64,000 nt of DNA. It comes from an uncultured Oscillospiraceae bacterium. GTDB taxonomy: Bacteria; Bacillota; Clostridia; Oscillospirales; Oscillospiraceae. Shown piece by piece: positions 56,388 to 62,220 of the stretch. The DNA is taken from assembly GCA_934646185.1 (NCBI GenBank), contig CAKUEH010000009.1:1-64000 (forward strand), written 5' to 3'. Each line of letters starts with the position of its first letter. Position 1 is the first letter of the stretch. The notes under the pieces were generated by a model that saw only the letters and a program-made list of their open reading frames with translations, was not told where the DNA came from and made no database searches. Both the position numbers and the translations under genes were made by a program.

Positions 56388-57143
56388 ATGTCTCTCGTTC
56401 CGTATTATCTGCAATATTTATCCGAGATCTGCGAGGGCACGCGCGAGGCGCCTGCGGGCATCGTGCTCACGGAGCAGGAGGATCTCAAAAAGGCCATGCA
56501 GCTGCAGGCCGGGATCGCGAAAATGGGCATTCCCGCCTTTGTCAGAGCCTGCGCCGCGGCCGACGGGACCGAAATTCCGCAGGAGGAGTATGACAGCTTC
56601 GACCCGGCCGAGCTGAACGCGGCCATCGCGCAGCTCGCTGCGGCCTCCCAGCCGCAGGAGCAGCCGGAGGAGGACGCGCCGCAGGAGCCGGTCAAGACCG
56701 AAACGCGCGATATCTTTGAAATTTTTCTCGACAGCGTGTGTCTGGACGACGATCTGCTGACGTATCTCATCGATATTCTCAAGCGCCGCTCCGAGCCGGA
56801 ATTCGCCAAGCTCTCCCACGCGGCGGCCCGCACGGAGCTGAAGCTGGACGATTTTCTCGCCTGGCTCGGCAATATGGAGCTGCTGGCAGATGAGGACGAG
56901 CAGGCCTGCGCGGCCATCATGGACAAGTGCCTGTACCGGCTGGAGCAGGAGGGCGAGCTGGAGCTGATCGCGGCGCTGCTTTCCGGCGACGAGAAAACGT
57001 TCAAGCTCTTCCGCACGCAGGCGCCGGAGCTGGTGCATCTGCCGGACGCGACCTATGAATGGTATTGCAGGCACTATCTCGACCGCTATTACCCCGTCCG
57101 CTTTATTCTGCATCATCAGGGGATCGAGCTTCCCCGCGCATAA
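56388..57143 (+). CDS. Hypothetical protein, acidic and helical
   Basis: 251 residues, no signal peptide or membrane segment, strongly acidic. Residues 1-75 form one predicted helical region, 85-103 are a Gln/Glu/Pro linker, and 105-251 are helical with a conserved-looking end WYCRHYLDRYYPVRFILHHQGIELPRA. I do not recognise a family. RBS AGGAGG stands 7 nt before ATG. It is followed 11 bp later by the DHH/CBS pyrophosphatase gene, so the two are one operon. Confidence 0.75.
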   Translation: MSLVPYYLQYLSEICEGTREAPAGIVLTEQEDLKKAMQLQAGIAKMGIPAFVRACAAADGTEIPQEEYDSFDPAELNAAIAQLAAASQPQEQPEEDAPQEPVKTETRDIFEIFLDSVCLDDDLLTYLIDILKRRSEPEFAKLSHAAARTELKLDDFLAWLGNMELLADEDEQACAAIMDKCLYRLEQEGELELIAALLSGDEKTFKLFRTQAPELVHLPDATYEWYCRHYLDRYYPVRFILHHQGIELPRA

Positions 57144-57154
57144 GGAGGCTTCTC

Positions 57155-58777
57155 ATGGAACCCATCTATGTCACCGGCCACCGCAACCCCGATACCGATT
57201 CCATTGTTTCCGCCATGGCCTACGCCGCGCTGCGAAACGCCTTGGGCGACCGGGAATTCGTTCCCGCGCGTCTCGGGCATATCTCCGACGAGACGCGGCT
57301 CGTGCTCGACCGCTTCGGCTTCGAGCCGCCCACGCGCATCCAGACCATGCGCACGCAGGTGCGCGATCTGGACTACGACACGCCGCCGGCCCTGTCCGGC
57401 GCGGTCACGGTCAGCCGGGCCTGGGCGGCTTTGCAGACGAACAAGGCAAAATCCATCCCCGCCATTCCCGTGACGAACGAAAACGGCGAGCTGTACGGCA
57501 TGCTCTCGCCCAGCGAGATCGCGAGCTATGACATGCGCACGCTTTCCGATTCCCGCGTCGATAAGATCCCGGTCTTCAATCTGCTGAGCGTTCTGGACGG
57601 CAAGATCCTGAACGAGTCCGGGTATCTGGCCGACACGATTAGCGGCGAGGTATCCATTGCGCTGCCGCAGAACAATGAAAATCTGCTGTTCAAGGGTCCG
57701 GACGCCATCGTCATCGTCGGCGAGCAGCCGGAGATGGCGCGCCGCGCCGTCGAGCAGCAGGTCAGCTGCCTGATCGTGTGTCAGGCTGAGCTGCCGGAGG
57801 AGCTGCGGCAGATGCAGACGAACACCTGCATCATCGCCACGCCCTTCGACGCCTACAAGGCGGCCCGCATGGTCTATTACGCCATCGAGGTCGCACGCGT
57901 GTGCCGGACGGAGGATCTCGAGGCCTTCCACCTGACCGATTTTGTCGACGATGTGCGCGAGGTCGTGCTCAAAAGCCGCCACCGCAGCTACCCTATTCTC
58001 GACGAAAACGACAAGGTCGTCGGCACGCTCTCGCGGTATCACCTCATCAAGCCGCGCCGCAAGCGCGTCGTGCTGGTCGACCACAACGAGGCGGCGCAGT
58101 CCGTCCCGGGTCTCGACCAGGCGGAGATCGTCGAGATCATTGACCACCACCGGCTGGCCGACATCCAGACCGGCGGCCCGATCTACTTCCGCAACGAGCC
58201 CGTCGGCTCGACCGCGACGATCATCTCTGAAATGTATCAGGAGCGCGGCCTCATGCCGCCCGCGAAGCTCGCGGGCCTGATCGCGGCGGCTATCGTCGCC
58301 GATACGGTCATGTTCAAGTCCCCGACCGCCACCGCCGTCGACCGCCGCATGGCCGATCGCATGGCGCGCATCGCCAACATTTCGCTCGACGAGCTGGGCA
58401 AGACTATTTTCTCGGCCTCCATCTCCGACGACAAGCCCGCCGACGCGCTGCTGTTCACGGATTTCAAGGACTTCCATATTGCCGACCACGACTTCGGCGT
58501 CAGCCAGATCACCTGCGTCGATTCCAGCCACATGATGGAGCGCAAGGACGAGTTCCTGTCCGTCATGCAGAAGACGATGAACGAGCGCGGCTACACGCTC
58601 ATGATCCTCATGCTGACGGACGTGCTGCTGGAGGGCACGCATCTTCTCTACCTCGGCGACGAGGACATCATCACGCAGGCCTTCGGCGTCAAGCTCAAGG
58701 ATCACAGCTGCTTCCTGCCGGGCGTCGTGTCCCGGAAAAAGCAGGTCATCCCGATGCTGACTGCGCTGTGGGGCTGA
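57155..58777 (+). CDS. Manganese-dependent inorganic pyrophosphatase with CBS/DRTGG regulatory insert
   Basis: 540 residues. Family II pyrophosphatase core: HRNPDTDS (first metal motif), VLVDHNE, EIIDHHR (DHH), GSTATIISEMY, and the DHHA2 end ITCVDSS. Between residues ~60 and ~310 lie two CBS domains and a DRTGG domain, as in the nucleotide-regulated clostridial CBS-PPase. It hydrolyses pyrophosphate in the cytosol, with activity set by adenine nucleotides or diadenosine polyphosphates. The start is ATG 57155 with AAGGAGG; the longer frame is a shadow of the preceding gene. Confidence 0.94.
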   Translation: MEPIYVTGHRNPDTDSIVSAMAYAALRNALGDREFVPARLGHISDETRLVLDRFGFEPPTRIQTMRTQVRDLDYDTPPALSGAVTVSRAWAALQTNKAKSIPAIPVTNENGELYGMLSPSEIASYDMRTLSDSRVDKIPVFNLLSVLDGKILNESGYLADTISGEVSIALPQNNENLLFKGPDAIVIVGEQPEMARRAVEQQVSCLIVCQAELPEELRQMQTNTCIIATPFDAYKAARMVYYAIEVARVCRTEDLEAFHLTDFVDDVREVVLKSRHRSYPILDENDKVVGTLSRYHLIKPRRKRVVLVDHNEAAQSVPGLDQAEIVEIIDHHRLADIQTGGPIYFRNEPVGSTATIISEMYQERGLMPPAKLAGLIAAAIVADTVMFKSPTATAVDRRMADRMARIANISLDELGKTIFSASISDDKPADALLFTDFKDFHIADHDFGVSQITCVDSSHMMERKDEFLSVMQKTMNERGYTLMILMLTDVLLEGTHLLYLGDEDIITQAFGVKLKDHSCFLPGVVSRKKQVIPMLTALWG

Positions 58778-58803
58778 GCGCGCAGGTCAAAGGAGTCTTT
58801 TTC

Positions 58804-59511
58804 ATGCGTCTTATTTTCATTCGCCACGCCGAGCCCGATTACGAGCACGACTCGCTCACCGAAAAGGGCTGGCGCGAGGCAAGGCTGCTGGCCCGCCGCA
58901 CAAAAAACTGGCAAGTCGACGATTTCTGCGTTTCCCCGCTTGGCCGCGCGCGGGACACCGCGTCCTTTACGCTCCAGGAGCACGGAAAGACGGCGGCGGT
59001 CATGGACTGGCTGCACGAATTTCAGGGCGCGCTGCCGGACGGGAACGGCGGGGAACGCATCTGCTGGGATCTGATGCCCGATGTCTGGACGGCGCAGCCG
59101 GAGCTTCTGCAGCCCGCCGGCTGGGAAAATGCGCAGATTCTGCAGGGGACGAACGTCAAGGCGGAATATGACCGCGTGACCGCCGGACTGGACGCGCTGC
59201 TTGCGTCATACGGCTATACGCGGCAGGGCGGGTATTATGCCTGCAGCCAAACCTGCGGGAAGACCATCGTCTGCTTCTGCCACTTCGGCATCACGGCGGT
59301 TTTGCTGTCGCATCTGTGGAACGTCAGCCCGTTTACCGTCCTGCACGGGGCATTTCTGGCCCCGTCGTCTGTGACCGTTCTGAACGCGGAGGAACGGCAG
59401 CCGGGCATCGCATACTTCCGCTGCCAGATGCTGGGGGATACCTCGCATCTTCTGATCGGCGGCGAGCCGGTATCCTATTACGCCTCCTTCGCCGACCCCT
59501 TCCAGGGCTGA
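58804..59511 (+). CDS. Histidine phosphatase (phosphoglycerate-mutase-like)
   Basis: 235 residues. Phospho-acceptor motif RHA at residues 7-9 (LIFIRHAEPDYEHDSLTEKG) and second catalytic His in VCFCHFGITAVLLSHL. The insert between them is larger than in simple PhoE/CobC proteins. The substrate is unknown. It starts 26 bp after the pyrophosphatase, with AAAGGAG upstream of ATG 58804, in the same operon. Confidence 0.9.
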   Translation: MRLIFIRHAEPDYEHDSLTEKGWREARLLARRTKNWQVDDFCVSPLGRARDTASFTLQEHGKTAAVMDWLHEFQGALPDGNGGERICWDLMPDVWTAQPELLQPAGWENAQILQGTNVKAEYDRVTAGLDALLASYGYTRQGGYYACSQTCGKTIVCFCHFGITAVLLSHLWNVSPFTVLHGAFLAPSSVTVLNAEERQPGIAYFRCQMLGDTSHLLIGGEPVSYYASFADPFQG

Positions 59512-59526
59512 CGCAGCCCGCCTCCC

Positions 59527-59854
59527 CAAAAGGCTCCCCTTTCAAGGGGAGCTGTCAGCGAAGCTGACCGAGAGGCCGCGGCAGGCAGCTGCGAAAACAG
59601 AAGCCTTTCGGCGGATTCGCAGGTACCCACTCATTCGGTTGTAGGGGCCGACGACTCTGTCGGCCCAATCAATAATGCTGTGGATTTCCGAAAAAACACT
59701 GCATTCTGTTGGCGGACAGAGTCGTCCGCCCCTACAGTGAAATGGAGAAGTGTATACGCATTCGTCGGGAATCGTGTGAAATCCGAAACATTGTACCACA
59801 CAACCTCTCCGACCCGGCTCCGCCGGGCCACCTCCCCTTTCAGGGGAGGCTTTT
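59527..59854 (-). repeat. A-type repeat, copy A15, interrupted by B9
   Basis: Left part 59527-59640 (hairpin V, hairpin IV of GTCAGC/GCTGAC type, stem III arm GAGAGG) and right part 59736-59854 (stem III arm CCTCTC, hairpin II as CCCGGC/GCCGGG at 59813-59827, hairpin I). The B9 element lies between the arms of stem III. Copy A3 shows the same kind of element without the insert. Confidence 0.9.
59641..59735 (-). repeat. B-type repeat, copy B9 (nested in A15)
   Basis: 95 bp. Left palindrome GGGCCGAC/GTCGGCCC, right palindrome GGCGGAC/GTCCGCC, reverse core (GGATTTCCGAAAAAACACTGCATTC, shortened). Ends GTAGGGGC and GCCCCTAC are intact. Confidence 0.92.
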
Positions 59855-59902
59855 GTTACGCCTGCCCCTCCCGCCGTGCGGCGGGAGGCGCGTTTCTTGT
59901 TC

Positions 59903-59930
59903 TTGACATTTCTGCCGCCGGTGCTATGAT
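59903..59930 (+). promoter_or_regulatory. Predicted promoter of the M20 peptidase operon
   Basis: Perfect TTGACA (59903-59908), 16 bp, TATGAT (59925-59930) with extended TGC. Confidence 0.7.
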
Positions 59931-59973
59931 AGGGGATATTCCACAGGGAAACTGGTTATAAAGGGATGATTCT

Positions 59974-61086
59974 ATGATCCGGACAGAACGGCTTGTGCAG
60001 TCCTTTTTGGAGCTGGCTGCGATCGACAACCCCACGCTCCACGAGCGGGCGCTGAGCGAGTGCCTGCGGCAGCGGTTTGCCGCGCTCGGCATTGCGCTGG
60101 AAGAGGACGGCGCGGGCGCCATGATCGGCGGCAGCGCCGGGAATCTTTACGCATATCTGCCGGGCGACGAGACGCTTGCGCCCATTTTGCTGTCGGCGCA
60201 CATGGACGCGGTCGCGCCCGCGTGCGGAAAAAAGCCTGTGCTGCACCCGGACGGCCGCATCACCTCCGACGGAACGACCGTTCTCGGCGCGGACGATGTG
60301 TCCGGCCTCTGCGCGATTCTGGAGGCCGTGACCTCCGTTCTGGAGGACGGCGCGCCGCACCGGCCCGTCGAGCTTCTGTTTGACGTCGCGGAGGAGAGCT
60401 ACTGCACCGGCATTCAGCAATTTGATTTTTCCCGCCTGCGCTCGAAGACGGCCTATGTCTTCGATCTCAGCGGCCCGGTCGGCAGCGCGGCGTATCAGGC
60501 GCCCAGCATCGTGTCCTTCCGCGCGGAATTCACCGGCCGCGCCGCGCACGCCGCGTTTTCTCCCGAGGAGGGTCTGCACGCCATCAAGGCGGCGGCCGAG
60601 GCCGCGGCGCACATCGACTGCGGCCGTGTCGGCGATCTGACCGTCAATATTGGCACGATCACGGGCGGAACGGCGGACAACATCGTGCCGGAGACATGCG
60701 TTCTGACCGGCGAAGCGCGCGGCTTTGACCATCCGCTGGTGCTGCAAAGGCTGGCGGAGATCGAAGCGACTGTCCGGCAGGCCGCCTCGCGCTTCGGCTG
60801 CGCCGTCCGGTTCACAACCGAAACGCTCTGCCAGGCCTTCCGGGCGGACCCGGAGGGGCAGGCTGCGCAGCGCTTCCGCGCGGCCTGCGCGTCAGCCGGA
60901 CTGGAAAGCAGTCTGACCGTGACCTACGGCGGCAGCGATAACAATCACTTCTGCCTGCACGGCCTGACCGGACTTGTCGTCGCGCCCGGCATGAATTCCT
61001 GCCACAGCTGCCAGGAATACACGAGCGCGGACGAGCTCACGCGCGCGGCAAGGATCGCCGAAGCGCTGATCGTATCGAGGAAGTGA
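59974..61086 (+). CDS. M20-family metallopeptidase (PepT-like)
   Basis: 370-residue cytoplasmic di-zinc peptidase. Metal and catalytic motifs: LLSAHMDAV (His and Asp), TTVLGADDVSGLCAIL (bridging Asp), VAEESYCTG (catalytic Glu and metal Glu), and a late ligand in APGMNSCHSCQEYTS. The dimerisation insert is at about 175-285. Probably a tripeptidase or aminopeptidase. RBS AAAGGG lies 8 nt upstream. The C39-like gene follows 6 bp later. Confidence 0.93.
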   Translation: MIRTERLVQSFLELAAIDNPTLHERALSECLRQRFAALGIALEEDGAGAMIGGSAGNLYAYLPGDETLAPILLSAHMDAVAPACGKKPVLHPDGRITSDGTTVLGADDVSGLCAILEAVTSVLEDGAPHRPVELLFDVAEESYCTGIQQFDFSRLRSKTAYVFDLSGPVGSAAYQAPSIVSFRAEFTGRAAHAAFSPEEGLHAIKAAAEAAAHIDCGRVGDLTVNIGTITGGTADNIVPETCVLTGEARGFDHPLVLQRLAEIEATVRQAASRFGCAVRFTTETLCQAFRADPEGQAAQRFRAACASAGLESSLTVTYGGSDNNHFCLHGLTGLVVAPGMNSCHSCQEYTSADELTRAARIAEALIVSRK

Positions 61087-61092
61087 CGCGGA

Positions 61093-61716
61093 ATGAAAAC
61101 GCCTCTGCATTATCAGATGACCGAATACGACTGCGGCCCCATCACGGTGATGAACGCGATCATCTACCTGTTTGACCGCGAACAGATCCCGCCGGATCTA
61201 ATCCGCAATATCATGCTCTACTGCCTCGACGGCTACGGCGCGGAGGGCGCGCCCGGCAAGAGCGGCACGACGCGCGCAGCGATGATGTTCCTCAGCAATT
61301 TCCTGTGCAGCTTCGGCCGCACGGGCCAGCTGGATATTTCCAGCCGCTATCTGTCCGGCGGCTGCGTGCGCGTGAGCCAGAACAGCAGCGTCACCGACTG
61401 CCTGTGCCGCGGCGGCGCGGTCGTCGTGCGGCTGTATCTGCTGGACGATCCGCATTATATCCTCCTGACCGGCGTGGACGGCGAACGCATCTATGCGTTC
61501 GACCCCTATCTGCTCGAAGAGCCGCTGCCGGAACGAGACATCGTTGTGACCGACGCGCACCCGTACCGCTACAACCGCATCATCCCCTTCTCCTATTTCA
61601 ACCGCACCGGCCATACCCAGTATGCCCTCGGCGAAACCTCCGGCCGCGAGGCCGTCCTGCTCTTCAATACCCACACAGAGCTGACCGAGGAAAAGACGAT
61701 CGAATACATCATCTGA
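61093..61716 (+). CDS. C39-like papain-fold cysteine peptidase family protein
   Basis: 207 residues, no signal peptide. The layout fits a C39-type peptidase: YQMTEYDCGPITVMNAI with nucleophile Cys14, then DDPHYILLTGVDGERIYAFDPYL with the catalytic His and the Asp that follow. Processing of a peptide, or a non-secreted regulatory role, is possible; no bacteriocin precursor or ABC exporter is nearby. It sits 6 bp after an M20 peptidase, so the two may act in one peptide pathway. Confidence 0.75.
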   Translation: MKTPLHYQMTEYDCGPITVMNAIIYLFDREQIPPDLIRNIMLYCLDGYGAEGAPGKSGTTRAAMMFLSNFLCSFGRTGQLDISSRYLSGGCVRVSQNSSVTDCLCRGGAVVVRLYLLDDPHYILLTGVDGERIYAFDPYLLEEPLPERDIVVTDAHPYRYNRIIPFSYFNRTGHTQYALGETSGREAVLLFNTHTELTEEKTIEYII

Positions 61717-61723
61717 GCCCAAG

Positions 61724-61760
61724 GCCCGACCGCTCCTGCCGGAGCGGCCGGGCTTCGTTT
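61724..61760 (+). terminator. Terminator after the C39-like gene
   Basis: 13-bp stem with one A-C mismatch (GCCCGACCGCTCC with GGAGCGGCCGGGC; 61724-61736 with 61741-61753), followed by TTCGTTT. Confidence 0.75.
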
Positions 61761-61780
61761 GAGGGAGGAACAGAAAAAGG

Positions 61781-61824
61781 TTGACAAATGTAGCCTTTCA
61801 TGCTATATTGAGTCTACAGAAGTA
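61781..61824 (+). promoter_or_regulatory. BlaI-type promoter with two operators
   Basis: Perfect TTGACA (61781-61786), 17 bp, TATATT (61804-61809) with extended TGC. Two near matches to the BlaI/MecI site TACA-NN-TGTA: GACA-AA-TGTA (61783-61792, over the -35) and TACA-GA-AGTA (61815-61824, just after the -10). Confidence 0.7.
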
Positions 61825-61842
61825 AACCAAGGAGGGAACCCC

Positions 61843-62208
61843 ATGCAATTATGTCAAAGCGAATGGACCGTGCTGCAGAGCCTGTGGGAGCGGCAGCCGC
61901 AGACGCTCATGCAGCTGGTGGAGGATCTGAAGCGCCGCGCCGGATGGTCAGCCAGCACGAGCAAGACCATGGCAAGCCGCATGACGGAAAAGGGCCTTCT
62001 GCGCTACGAGGGCAAACCCCGGCGCTATTACCCGAACGTCACCCGCGAGGAGGCGGGGCTGGAAGAGACGGAGCAGCTGCTCTCCCGCGCGTTCGGCGGG
62101 AAGCTCGGCCTGCTGGTCAGCAATTTTGCCGACCACGGAAAAATCGGAAAGGACGAGCTGGACGAGCTTTACGCCATTCTGAACCGGGCCGCGGGCCGCG
62201 AAGAATAG
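61843..62208 (+). CDS. BlaI/MecI-family transcriptional repressor
   Basis: 121-residue winged-helix repressor (QLCQSEWTVLQSLWERQPQTLMQLVEDLKRRAGWSASTSKTMASRMTEKGLL), with a C-terminal dimerisation helix set. In bla/mec systems the partner M56 membrane protein triggers cleavage of the repressor. Here the M56 gene starts 12 bp downstream, so the two are one operon. RBS AAGGAGGG precedes ATG 61843. No beta-lactamase is visible up to the window end. Confidence 0.94.
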   Translation: MQLCQSEWTVLQSLWERQPQTLMQLVEDLKRRAGWSASTSKTMASRMTEKGLLRYEGKPRRYYPNVTREEAGLEETEQLLSRAFGGKLGLLVSNFADHGKIGKDELDELYAILNRAAGREE

Positions 62209-62220
62209 GGGAGGAGAACC

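Noticed and set aside
57116..58705. 529-codon minus-strand frame over the pyrophosphatase
   Set aside because: Shadow of the DHH/CBS gene.
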